Source: Pigmentibacter ruber
GTDB lineage: Bacteria; Bdellovibrionota_B; Oligoflexia; Silvanigrellales; Silvanigrellaceae
Assembly (NCBI RefSeq): GCF_009792895.1
Contig: NZ_WSSC01000003.1
Location: 186,001 to 250,000 of the forward strand
Length of the DNA stretch: 64,000 nucleotides
Direction of reading: 5' to 3'
In this document: piece by piece, positions 26,933 to 35,517 of the stretch
Numbering within the stretch: position 1 is the stretch's first letter
How the letters are laid out: the number at the start of each line of letters is the position of its first letter
Notes under the pieces: generated by a model
Databases searched by the model: none
Told to the model about the DNA's origin: nothing
The model's input: only the letters and a program-made list of their open reading frames with translations
Translations under genes and position numbers: made by a program

Positions 26933-28444
26933 TTATTCTTCTTCAAATTCTGTTAAGGATGGTCCCCAAGAAGGTTGTTTTGCTTCAATTAATGGGATGT
27001 CTAATGCTTTTTGAAATGCTCCATCTTTATTCATAACATACAACTTTTTTGGACCATTTCTTGCCCCTTTTAATGTTCTATCAGATTGAAAAATAATAAA
27101 TCTGCCATCTGGAGACCAAGATGGTTTTTCATTGTCACCTTGATTTAAAGTTAAGCGTTCTATTTTGTTGCCATCAGCATCAATTTTAAATAAATCCCAA
27201 CGATCAATATCTCTATCATAACTTGCAAATGCAATTGACTTACTATCAGGAGTCCAGCTGGCCGAAGCATTGTACCAACCTGCATAGGTGATACGTTTTG
27301 TTTCATTCGATACAAGATCTTTTATAAAAATCATTGGTTTCCCAAATTTTGTACTTGTATAAGCCAATAGTTTTCCATTAGGAGAAAATGCAGGTTCCAC
27401 TTCAATTTGACTTGTATCTAAAAGTAATTTTTTGTTACCTCCAAATTTATTCATAGTGAAAATATGTGTGGCTCCTGCAGGTGTACTTGCAGAAAAAGCA
27501 ATGGTGTTTCCATCTGGAGACCACGATGCTCCGGAACTATTTTGAATGTTACTTACAAGTTTACTTTCTTGTTTTGATATTAAGTCATAATTATATATTT
27601 CTGGTTTTCCAGATTTATAAGAAGTATATGTTATTTTTGTACCATCTTTTGCCCAAGTTGGGCTAATATTTACAGCTCCGTTATTTGTAATTTGTTTAAG
27701 ATTACCACCATCAAAATCAGCAATAAAAATTTGTCCATATCCAGAGGATTGTTTTTTTCCAACAAAAACAATTTGTGACATAAATGGCCCTGGAGTTCCT
27801 GTTAATGCTCCTACAAGGACATCACCAAATCTTTTTAATGCGATATCAGCTGTTTTCATATTTAAATTAGTATATAATTTACCAACTAATTGATTTTGAG
27901 ATTTAACATCAAATAGTCTAAATTCAATATTAAATTTATTTAAACTTGATGCTGGTGTAAATTTACCAATAATGACATATTCAGCTTTTAATAATTTCCA
28001 CTGAGCTGCTTGAAAAGGTTGTAAAGCAATATTTGCAGTTTTTGGAAAGGATTCTAAAGGAATAAATTCAAACCAATTAGTGAATCCAAGAATAGAATTC
28101 ATGCGTTTAGTGAAATTGTTTAAATCATTTTTGGAAATAGGAACAGCCTTGTCTGTACTTTGAAAATAAGGAATTGCTATTCTTATTTTTTTAACGCTAG
28201 GCGCACCTACATCAATTGTATTGTCTAATTTACCTTCAGAAACAAGATCTTCTCCTTCTAAATTTCTTTTAGTATTTTTAGGAGAATTTTTATTACTAGA
28301 TTCTTTTTGAATTGATTCAAAAGAACTTGATTTTCCTTTTATATTAAAAGAAGAATCTGTTTGGGAATAAGCAATTAAGGGCATTTGAATTGTACTTAAA
28401 GCACAAATAAAATAGAAAAATTTATGAGAAATTTTTTTGGTCAT
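26933..28444 (-). CDS. tolB: Tol-Pal system beta-propeller protein TolB
   Basis: A 503-residue periplasmic protein. A signal peptide covers about 1-27 (IAYS before QTDS), then a linker of about 55 residues, an N-terminal domain (about 85-215) and a six-bladed propeller made of WSPDG/FSPNGK repeats (TWAKDGTKITYTS, SWSPDGNTIAFSA, FSPNGKLLAYTS, WTPDSKSIAFAS, SWSPDGRFIIFQSD). It bridges TolA and Pal during cell constriction and outer-membrane maintenance. It is the last gene of tolQRAB here; pal does not follow, since the next gene is convergent. Confidence 0.95.
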   Translation of the reverse strand: MTKKISHKFFYFICALSTIQMPLIAYSQTDSSFNIKGKSSSFESIQKESSNKNSPKNTKRNLEGEDLVSEGKLDNTIDVGAPSVKKIRIAIPYFQSTDKAVPISKNDLNNFTKRMNSILGFTNWFEFIPLESFPKTANIALQPFQAAQWKLLKAEYVIIGKFTPASSLNKFNIEFRLFDVKSQNQLVGKLYTNLNMKTADIALKRFGDVLVGALTGTPGPFMSQIVFVGKKQSSGYGQIFIADFDGGNLKQITNNGAVNISPTWAKDGTKITYTSYKSGKPEIYNYDLISKQESKLVSNIQNSSGASWSPDGNTIAFSASTPAGATHIFTMNKFGGNKKLLLDTSQIEVEPAFSPNGKLLAYTSTKFGKPMIFIKDLVSNETKRITYAGWYNASASWTPDSKSIAFASYDRDIDRWDLFKIDADGNKIERLTLNQGDNEKPSWSPDGRFIIFQSDRTLKGARNGPKKLYVMNKDGAFQKALDIPLIEAKQPSWGPSLTEFEEE

Positions 28445-28455
28445 AGTAAATCCTT

Positions 28456-29667
28456 CTAGCGAACGTCTTTAGGAGTATACATTGCTTCAAAGCTTTTAGG
28501 TGGATTTATATCTTTGGGAGGTGGCTGAGATAACGGAAAAGTACTTTCAACAGCACTTAATGCCAATTGATCAAATTCTTTATTTCCACTTGATTTTACG
28601 ACTTTTGGTTTTCCAATAAGATGGCCATATGGATTGACTGTAAACTCAATTCTGGCTTTTAAAGCAGGATTGAAATTGCTACCTTCAGAAACGCTCCAGT
28701 TTTGCTTTAATTGTCTTCCAATGTAAGCTTTATAACTATTGTAGCTAATACTACTTACCTTACCTTCTAGAACCCCTGATGGAGCTTCTGCAAATGGACT
28801 ATCAGGTATGTCACTTGGTGATGCAAAAGGGGATTTAGGAATACTATTTTTTTCAATTTTAGAACCTTCAGGTTTTGCTAAATTTTTTTCGCGAATACCA
28901 TCAGCTTTTTTTGTACTTTCTTTACGAGTATCAAGCTCTTTTCTTTTTAAAAAATCATCTAGTTTTACCTTTTGTTTATCTTGGTCGGGTAGGGGGCCTA
29001 GAGGTTTGTCTTTATCCATTTTTTCTTTAGGATCTTTTTTTTCAGCAACTTTTTTTCGCTCATTTTCTCTATAAACTAAATCACTATTTGGATTATCTAT
29101 GGCCTCATTTTTTTCTTCAGCATTTGGGGAAGTATCAGGAGCGATGTTTTTTGTTAATTGTTGCAATTCCCTGATTGTTTTTGTTGCTTCAGTTTCACCT
29201 TCATTTTTGTCATTAGTATTTTGCACAGTTTGGGCTGCATTTTCATTTAAGCCAAATGTTACTTCAACTATTTCAGGTTTTTCTTCTGTTATTTTTGAAA
29301 CATACGCTGTTATAAAGAATGATGCAACAAAAAGAATATGAACTACAAGGGCAATTAAAAAATAAAATTGTCCTGTTTTATAATATCCACTAATTTCAAG
29401 CTGAGATAAAAAAGGTATTTTAAATGAATTTGATTTAATATCAATTAAAGGTTGTTTTATTCTTTTATTCAAAGGTAATTCATTTATTTTTATGTATCTT
29501 GGACCAGAAAAGGAATGATCAATAAAAGGTGCTTTATCAGGATTTGAAAAATATATATTAGCCTTTGCTGAATAAGTCGATTTGTTAAATTTGATCATGT
29601 TTTTTTCATCGACTTCAGGAAAACGATAAGATTTTAAATCTAAATGTAAATTTTTATAATCATTCAT
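28456..29667 (-). CDS. tolA: TolA/TonB-like energy transducer with long N-terminal extension
   Basis: A 403-residue protein. Family members usually begin with a membrane helix; here about 100 cytosolic residues precede the helix at about 101-123 (YFLIALVVHILFVASFFITAY). A long charged Lys/Glu/Asp/Pro linker (about 130-300) spans the periplasm. The C-terminal TonB-type domain (about 305-403) shows YKAYIGRQLKQNW, ARIEFTVNPYGHL, KVVKSSGNKEFDQLALSAVEST and FPLSQPPP. It lies between tolR, with a 4-bp start/stop overlap, and tolB, which fixes its role as TolA rather than TonB. Confidence 0.88.
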   Translation of the reverse strand: MNDYKNLHLDLKSYRFPEVDEKNMIKFNKSTYSAKANIYFSNPDKAPFIDHSFSGPRYIKINELPLNKRIKQPLIDIKSNSFKIPFLSQLEISGYYKTGQFYFLIALVVHILFVASFFITAYVSKITEEKPEIVEVTFGLNENAAQTVQNTNDKNEGETEATKTIRELQQLTKNIAPDTSPNAEEKNEAIDNPNSDLVYRENERKKVAEKKDPKEKMDKDKPLGPLPDQDKQKVKLDDFLKRKELDTRKESTKKADGIREKNLAKPEGSKIEKNSIPKSPFASPSDIPDSPFAEAPSGVLEGKVSSISYNSYKAYIGRQLKQNWSVSEGSNFNPALKARIEFTVNPYGHLIGKPKVVKSSGNKEFDQLALSAVESTFPLSQPPPKDINPPKSFEAMYTPKDVR

Positions 29668-30110
29668 TTTTTATCACGTTTATTTTCGCCAACCATTCCA
29701 ATTCTTTCAATGCCAGCTTTTTGAGCTGCGGTCATTGCTGCCATAACTTTTCCATAAGGAACACCGTTATCAGCACGAATAAAAATAGAAGGATGTTCTT
29801 TATCTTTTGTAGAATTCTTTAATACTGTAACAAGATTTACATCTTTTATAAACTCTTTACCTATGTAGTAATCGCCATTTTTATTTATGGACAAAATTAA
29901 GCTTTCGCTAGACATGGATAATGGCTTTGATTGTGATGTTTTTGGCAATTGTACATTAACACCAGATATAGCAAATGGAGCTGTTACCATAAAAATAATT
30001 AATAAAACTAAACAAACATCAACGAAAGGAGTCATGTTAATTTCTGAAATAAAATGACTTTTCCTTCTATTTTCAGATGAACTAGTATCATTATCAATTT
30101 GAAAAGACAT
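29664..30110 (-). CDS. tolR: TolR/ExbD proton-channel component
   Basis: A 148-residue protein with one membrane helix (about 27-46). The functional aspartate Asp31 sits in MTPFVDVCLVLLIIFMVTAP, the hallmark of TolR/ExbD. The periplasmic domain has VQLPKTSQ, LILSINKNGDYYIGKE and IFIRADNGVPYGKVMAAMTAAQKAGIERIG. With TolQ it forms the proton-motive-force motor that drives TolA. The start codon follows tolQ by 15 bp. Confidence 0.95.
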   Translation of the reverse strand: MSFQIDNDTSSSENRRKSHFISEINMTPFVDVCLVLLIIFMVTAPFAISGVNVQLPKTSQSKPLSMSSESLILSINKNGDYYIGKEFIKDVNLVTVLKNSTKDKEHPSIFIRADNGVPYGKVMAAMTAAQKAGIERIGMVGENKRDKK

Positions 30111-30125
30111 ATCATTTAGTCCTTA

Positions 30126-30839
30126 TTAAGTACTTTCATTATCAGATTTAATTGTATAATGTCTTTCTAAAATATTAATGAAGTCAGAAGAAAATCCATC
30201 TAATAGAACTAAGTGTTTTCTTATTCTATTTAAAAGTATATTATAAAAAATAACAGCTGGTATTGCTACAAATAACCCAAGCGCAGTAGCTATTAAAGCT
30301 TCAGAAATTCCAGGCGCAACCGACGCCAAACTAGAAGCTCCACTGGCTCCTATATCATGAAAAGCTCTAATAATACCAACAACAGTTCCAAATAATCCAA
30401 TAAATGGTCCCGCCGAAGAACAAACTGCAAGAATACTTAAATTAGTAGACAAGTTAGCTTCTTCAAGCATTTTTTGTCTTGATAGCGTTCTTTTAACTGT
30501 ATCGAATGAGATTGGTCCGCTGGCATTTCTCTTTTCACGCGTCTGTAAAACTCGAATCATTTCATTAAAACCAGAACGAAATACTTCTCTTGCAGGACTA
30601 TAATCCATATCTTTAACTTTAAGATTTAATTCTGATAAGCTTTTGGCTTCCCAAAAACTTGTTAAAAATCTTTCAGATAAACTGTGCATGCTACTCAAAG
30701 ATTTCATTTTACCTATTATAACTGCCCATGCCCAAACACTCATAATGGCTAATAAAAGCATTACGGCAAGTCCTACTGGACCACCATTCATAATGATTGA
30801 TAGCCAATCTATTTTAGTTGAAGTTAATGCGTTATCCAT
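30126..30839 (-). CDS. tolQ: TolQ/ExbB proton-channel component
   Basis: A 237-residue protein with three membrane helices (about 18-38, 133-158 and 177-200). The conserved region is ILAVCSSAGPFIGLFGTVVGIIRAFHDIG followed by APGISEALIATALGLFVAIPAVIFYNILLNRI, which lines the channel in the TolQ/ExbB family. The cytosolic loop between helices 1 and 2 is long, as expected. It heads the tolQRAB group and follows cmk by 21 bp. Confidence 0.95.
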   Translation of the reverse strand: MDNALTSTKIDWLSIIMNGGPVGLAVMLLLAIMSVWAWAVIIGKMKSLSSMHSLSERFLTSFWEAKSLSELNLKVKDMDYSPAREVFRSGFNEMIRVLQTREKRNASGPISFDTVKRTLSRQKMLEEANLSTNLSILAVCSSAGPFIGLFGTVVGIIRAFHDIGASGASSLASVAPGISEALIATALGLFVAIPAVIFYNILLNRIRKHLVLLDGFSSDFINILERHYTIKSDNEST

Positions 30840-30860
30840 TAAATTGCCTTCCGAAATTAA

Positions 30861-31583
30861 TTAAAATTCACGAGAAATGATTAAATCTTTTTGAACAGCT
30901 AATTGCAATATTTTATTAGCAATATCTTCTTGTGAAAAACATGTTGAATCGAGAGAAAAAGCATCTACTGCTGGTTTTAATGGAGAAAGTGTTCTATTTA
31001 AATCTCTCTCATCTCTTTCATGAATTTCTCTTAAAATTTCTTTAATGTCAGCATTTTGACCATTTTGAGAAAGTTCTTTTTTTCTCCGTTCTGCTCTTTC
31101 TTCTGCAGAAGCGGTTAAAAATATTTTTAGAGGAGCATCGGGAAATACAACAGTTCCCATGTCTCTTCCATCTACAACAGCACCACTATTATTTAAGACT
31201 ACTTTTCGTTGGATTGGAAGAAGTCTTTTTCTTATAAAGTCTTCTTGTGCGAGAATGCTTGAAAGTTCAGAAACAAAAGGAGACTTTATTTCATGCGAAA
31301 TTTCTCTTTCTCCAATAAATACTCTTCCCGTGGAGGATTCTTGTCTATATCTTTCAGAAATAAAAGAAATAAAACGTTCAATATGCTCCACATCAGTAAT
31401 TTTCATGTTAGATTCATGAAATAGTAATGCTAGTGTTCTATAAATTGCTCCAGTCGTAACATAAATCCAGCCCAACTTGTGTGCTACAATTTTTGCTACA
31501 GAACTTTTTCCAGAACCTGCGGGGCCATCTATCGTTATTACTTTTAGTTTATTTTCGCTAAAATTATTTTCCAAATCTAACAT
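30861..31583 (-). CDS. cmk: Cytidylate kinase
   Basis: A 240-residue (d)CMP kinase. The P-loop is IDGPAGSGKSS (18-28); other family segments are VTTGAIYRTLAL, VDGRDMGTVVFPDAPLKIFLTASAEERAERRKKEL and RDERDLNRTLSPLKPA. The domain forms the nucleotide-binding and NMP-binding parts expected of the family, with about 14 extra residues at the N-terminus. It is placed between accA (11 bp upstream) and tolQ. Confidence 0.95.
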   Translation of the reverse strand: MLDLENNFSENKLKVITIDGPAGSGKSSVAKIVAHKLGWIYVTTGAIYRTLALLFHESNMKITDVEHIERFISFISERYRQESSTGRVFIGEREISHEIKSPFVSELSSILAQEDFIRKRLLPIQRKVVLNNSGAVVDGRDMGTVVFPDAPLKIFLTASAEERAERRKKELSQNGQNADIKEILREIHERDERDLNRTLSPLKPAVDAFSLDSTCFSQEDIANKILQLAVQKDLIISREF

Positions 31584-31594
31584 GATATCCTCGT

Positions 31595-32662
31595 TTAAAG
31601 CCCTAGTGAGGATTCAACCTCTTCCCAAGGTTCATCCCATAATTTCGTTATTGGCTTTTCTGTTCCTATTTTTGAAATTGGTGCAGCATTTTCAAATGAA
31701 CCTATCTGCATGTATTTTCTGACTCTATCTGCTTTTAAATCTTCTTTTGACATTTTTTGTAAAAGATTTAAATTTTTTTCAAGAGTATCAGCAATAGTTT
31801 CTATAGTTTCTTTAGCTTTCCAATGAGATCCACCAAGAGGTTCTTTAATAATACCATCAATAATTTTATTTTTTAATGCTACATCAGCTGTTAATCCTAA
31901 TAAATTTGCTGCTCTATCAGCCTGACTGCCATCTTTCCATAAAATTGAGGCACAACCTTCGGGAGAAATGACGCTATAAGTTGAATATTCCATCATGAAA
32001 ACTTTATTAGCTACACCAATTGCGAGAGCTCCTCCACTCCCGCCTTCTCCGAGTACAACAGAGATAATGGGCACTGATAACCTGCTCATAACCATAATAT
32101 TCTTAGCGATAGCTTCACTTTGACCTCTTTCTTCAGCATCCATACCAGGATAAGCACCTGGAGTGTCTATAAAAGTGATTATGGGTAAATTGAATCTCTC
32201 GGCAAGATTCATAATCCGCAAAGCCTTTCTATAGCCTTCTGGTTTTGGCATTCCAAAGTTTCTTTTCATATTTTCTTTGGTACCACGCCCTTTTTGATGA
32301 CCAATAATAACTACTCTTTTATTTCTAAATAATCCGATTCCGGCAACAATAGCCTGATCATCTGCAAAGTTTCTGTCTCCATGGAGTTCAATAAAATCTG
32401 TACATAATTGATTCACTATATCCAAAGTATATGGTCTATTTGGATGTCTAGAGAGTTGAGTGATTTGGTATGGAGTCAAATTAGAATAAATTTCTTTAGC
32501 AAGAAGTTCAAATTTATTCTCAAGAATACAAATTTCTTCATTTAGTTCTTTGGTATCATCTGTTTTATTAAGTAAAATTGAGGATTGTTGAGCTGCAATT
32601 CGAAGTTCAGATATTCTATTGTAAAGTTCTTGGAGGGGTTTTTCAAGTTGCAAAATATCCAT
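31595..32662 (-). CDS. accA: Acetyl-CoA carboxylase carboxyltransferase subunit alpha
   Basis: A 355-residue subunit of the carboxyltransferase that transfers CO2 from biotin to acetyl-CoA, the first step of fatty-acid synthesis. It shows RHPNRPYTLDIVNQL, ELHGDRNFADDQAIVAGI, GHQKGRGTKENMKRNFGMPKPEGYRKALR, FIDTPGAYPGMDAEERGQSEAIAKN and GEGGSGGALAIGVAN, the latter forming the oxyanion-hole region. AccD is not in the window. It is the first gene of the accA-cmk-tolQRAB run and is divergent from the citrate synthase gene. Confidence 0.97.
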   Translation of the reverse strand: MDILQLEKPLQELYNRISELRIAAQQSSILLNKTDDTKELNEEICILENKFELLAKEIYSNLTPYQITQLSRHPNRPYTLDIVNQLCTDFIELHGDRNFADDQAIVAGIGLFRNKRVVIIGHQKGRGTKENMKRNFGMPKPEGYRKALRIMNLAERFNLPIITFIDTPGAYPGMDAEERGQSEAIAKNIMVMSRLSVPIISVVLGEGGSGGALAIGVANKVFMMEYSTYSVISPEGCASILWKDGSQADRAANLLGLTADVALKNKIIDGIIKEPLGGSHWKAKETIETIADTLEKNLNLLQKMSKEDLKADRVRKYMQIGSFENAAPISKIGTEKPITKLWDEPWEEVESSLGL

Positions 32663-32786
32663 TTTGTTTTAATCCTCTTAAAGTGCTGTTATGTCACAAC
32701 GAGTACAGCTCAAAACTAACTTCGAGCAATGTTAAAGTTGGTAGCAAAATTGAGTGAAATGGTCAAAAAAACTGAGGTAGTTTGCT

Positions 32787-33950
32787 ATGAGTCATCAAGA
32801 GCCTACAAAGCAAAACGACGATTTAAAATATAATATGCGAGATATGGTGGTAGATTCAACTAGTGTTAGTTGGGTTGATGGTATCAATGGAAGATTATTT
32901 TATCGGGGCATTAATATTGCTGAACTAGCGGCGCATGCTACATTTGAAGAAACAGCTTGGCTTTTATTAACTGGAAAATTACCAACAAAAAGTAGATTAG
33001 ATAGTTTTCAATGGGGTCTAAGTAACATGTCCCATTCACAAGAAAAAGTTATAAGAATTATAGAAGAATTTCCTCAATATTCTAATCCTTTGCTTGTTCT
33101 TCAAACCTGTTTAGCTTCCCTTGCTTGTATTGATAGAGAAGATGAATATTTTGAAGAAGAGAATTATATTGAAAAAGTAATGAGAATTATATCTCAGACT
33201 CCTGTTATTCTATCTGCAGCTTATAGACATTATTTAGGTGTTCCTTTATTAGAACCTCGTTCAGATTTACCTTTTATTGAAAATTTTATTTATATGTTAT
33301 TTGGTAAAATTCCTACTAAAAATCAGACAAGATGCATGGAAATAGCATTAATAATTCAAATGGATCATGGTTTTAACCCTTCAACTTTTACAGCAAGAAC
33401 GGTCGCCTCTACTTTGGCAAATTTCTATTCAGCAACTAGTGCTGCTGTAGGGGCTTTAAGTGGATCTCTGCATGGTGGTGCTAGTGTTTTAACATTAGAA
33501 ATGCTAGAAAAAGCTAAACAAAGTGGAAATGTTTCAGTTTTTGTTCAAAATCTGCTTCAATCTGGCGGAAAAATTATGGGTATGGGACATAGAGTGTATA
33601 AAACAGTTGATCCTAGAGCTATCATATTTAAAGATCTCTTAACCCAATTAACAGCTAAAGAAGAAAAAACTAGTGACTTGAAAATTTTAAATCAAATTGA
33701 AGAAGAAGCTAGAAAATATTTTAAAGAAAAAATGTTACCAATATATGTTAATGTAGATTTTTGGAGTGGTTCTGTTTATAAAAAACTAGGTATACATCCT
33801 GTATTGTATTCTGCAATATTTGCAGCTGCTAGAATGGTTGGTTGGTGCTCACATATATTAGAATTAAGGCAAAATAATAGAGTTTATAGTCCGCTTTCTA
33901 ATTATAATGGTGAAATTAATATTCCTTATATTCCTATAGAACAAAGATAA
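32787..33950 (+). CDS. Citrate synthase (citrate/2-methylcitrate synthase family)
   Basis: A 387-residue enzyme condensing oxaloacetate with acetyl-CoA. Active-site residues fall in MDHGFN (His194), SLHGGAS (His229), GMGHRVYK (His268) and NVDFWSG (Asp324); the YRGINIAELA segment near 39-48 is also typical. Length and absence of a long N-terminal domain place it in the short class that also includes methylcitrate synthase. No prp genes are nearby, so citrate synthase of the TCA cycle is the likelier role. It is divergent from accA. Confidence 0.9.
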   Translation: MSHQEPTKQNDDLKYNMRDMVVDSTSVSWVDGINGRLFYRGINIAELAAHATFEETAWLLLTGKLPTKSRLDSFQWGLSNMSHSQEKVIRIIEEFPQYSNPLLVLQTCLASLACIDREDEYFEEENYIEKVMRIISQTPVILSAAYRHYLGVPLLEPRSDLPFIENFIYMLFGKIPTKNQTRCMEIALIIQMDHGFNPSTFTARTVASTLANFYSATSAAVGALSGSLHGGASVLTLEMLEKAKQSGNVSVFVQNLLQSGGKIMGMGHRVYKTVDPRAIIFKDLLTQLTAKEEKTSDLKILNQIEEEARKYFKEKMLPIYVNVDFWSGSVYKKLGIHPVLYSAIFAAARMVGWCSHILELRQNNRVYSPLSNYNGEINIPYIPIEQR

Positions 33951-33979
33951 AAAAATTTAAATAACTAAATGGAGTTGCA

Positions 33980-35464
33980 GTGTTTTTTATTTATGAATTA
34001 TGTCAAAAAATAATCTTTCATTTTCTTAATTTTTTATGTTTATTTATTAAAGATAAAAAATTTAAAAGATTTGTTTATTTAAGGGATTCAAAAGTTTTCC
34101 AAAAAAAAATATCGGAATTAAAATTTAACCATAATCAAGATATTTATTGGTTTCATGTTGCAAGTGCTGGCGAAATGGAACAAGCTATTCCTGTAGCAAG
34201 AAGGTTGTCAACAGATTTAAAGGTGAAGTTTTTTGTAACGTATTATTCACCGAGTGCAGAACCATTTTTGAAGAATTTTCCAGAGATTTTATTAGCAATT
34301 GGCCTGCCAATTGATGTTCGAAAAAATTATCAATACGTAATAAATAAATTGCAAATAAAAAAAATATTTTTTGTTCGCTATGATATATGGCCATCTTTGT
34401 ACGATGTTTGTAAAAAGAATAGTCTTCAAATTAATTTATTATCTGCTTCTGAAAAAAAGACAAAAAATGGAATTATGGGTTTTATTAGCACAGAATGGAA
34501 TAAAAGATATTATAAAAATATGGATAATATTTTCGCAGTTTCAAAAGAAGATTTTAACTATTTTTCTAAACAAAATACTAAAAGTAAAATTTTTTTAGCT
34601 GGTGATGCTAAATGGGCTAGAGCATTTGAGAGAGCTAAAACTTTATCTGAAAAAAAATTAGAAAAAGATTTTTCATGTTTTATTTCATTTTGCTTAGATC
34701 AAAAAAAGTTTATGCAAAAAAAATGCGTTGTTTTTGGTTCTCCACATAAGGATGAACACTTGATAGCAATTTCACTTTGTAATTTCTCAAAAGATTATTT
34801 TATAATTTATGTTCCACATGATGTTAAAGAAGAAAATTGTTTGAAAATTAAAAAAGAATTTGAAAATAAAAATAGTAGAGTCGTTTTATATTCTGATATT
34901 ATTAAAACACTCAGGAATAATTTAATTGATGAGACTAAAACAAATATTGATATTAAATATAATCTTGAAATAGATAAAAATTACCAAATTAATAAAAACT
35001 ATAATGTTTATAATTTGAAATATAATGCACACTTTTTAGCAGAATATCTTAACCAATTTGAAGTGATTATTTTTGATAAAATTGGATATTTAGCTGAAAT
35101 TTATGAAATAGCTGATGCTGCTATCATTGGAGGGGGATTTGATGGGCAAATACATAATGTCCTAGAAGCAGCAGCGCACGCCACACCAGTATTACTAGGA
35201 AATTCTTTTCATCGAGCTAGAGAAGCTGCTGATTTGGTTAATTCTGAAGCAGCTATTTCTTTCCAAAACCCAAATGAGATGTTTCAATTTCTTGTTCAGT
35301 GGGTTAGTTTGAAGGAGAGGGGGAGTGACTCAACCTCGCATCCAAGTATTCGTCTTAACCTGACCAGAACAAAGACGATAGAGTTATTTAAGAGTATTCC
35401 TGATACAAGTGAAATTATCTTGAATGCCCTTCTGCTACAAGGAGGTGAAAAGAGAAATCGCTAG
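33980..35464 (+). CDS. waaA: 3-deoxy-D-manno-octulosonic acid (Kdo) transferase
   Basis: A 494-residue GT-B glycosyltransferase that attaches Kdo to lipid A precursor at the inner membrane. It starts with GTG, with GGAG 5 bases upstream. The N-terminal hydrophobic segment (about 5-23) is the membrane anchor. YWFHVASAGEMEQAIPVARRL carries the catalytic Glu65; the C-terminal domain has VVFGSPHKDEH, IIGGGFDGQIHNVLEAAAHATPVLLG and FHRAREAADLV. It is about 70 residues longer than the E. coli enzyme, mainly through a Lys/Asn-rich insertion near 280-345. It proves an LPS-bearing outer membrane. Confidence 0.9.
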   Translation: MFFIYELCQKIIFHFLNFLCLFIKDKKFKRFVYLRDSKVFQKKISELKFNHNQDIYWFHVASAGEMEQAIPVARRLSTDLKVKFFVTYYSPSAEPFLKNFPEILLAIGLPIDVRKNYQYVINKLQIKKIFFVRYDIWPSLYDVCKKNSLQINLLSASEKKTKNGIMGFISTEWNKRYYKNMDNIFAVSKEDFNYFSKQNTKSKIFLAGDAKWARAFERAKTLSEKKLEKDFSCFISFCLDQKKFMQKKCVVFGSPHKDEHLIAISLCNFSKDYFIIYVPHDVKEENCLKIKKEFENKNSRVVLYSDIIKTLRNNLIDETKTNIDIKYNLEIDKNYQINKNYNVYNLKYNAHFLAEYLNQFEVIIFDKIGYLAEIYEIADAAIIGGGFDGQIHNVLEAAAHATPVLLGNSFHRAREAADLVNSEAAISFQNPNEMFQFLVQWVSLKERGSDSTSHPSIRLNLTRTKTIELFKSIPDTSEIILNALLLQGGEKRNR

Positions 35465-35517
35465 GTAATTCCACTTGTGTTTGGATTTTGAACCTTTTTG
35501 AAAAAAGAATATGAGTT

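Noticed and set aside
28808-29341. Two plus-strand open frames rich in Ser and Phe
   Set aside because: They are antisense shadows of the Lys/Glu-rich tolA linker, with no ribosome-binding sites.
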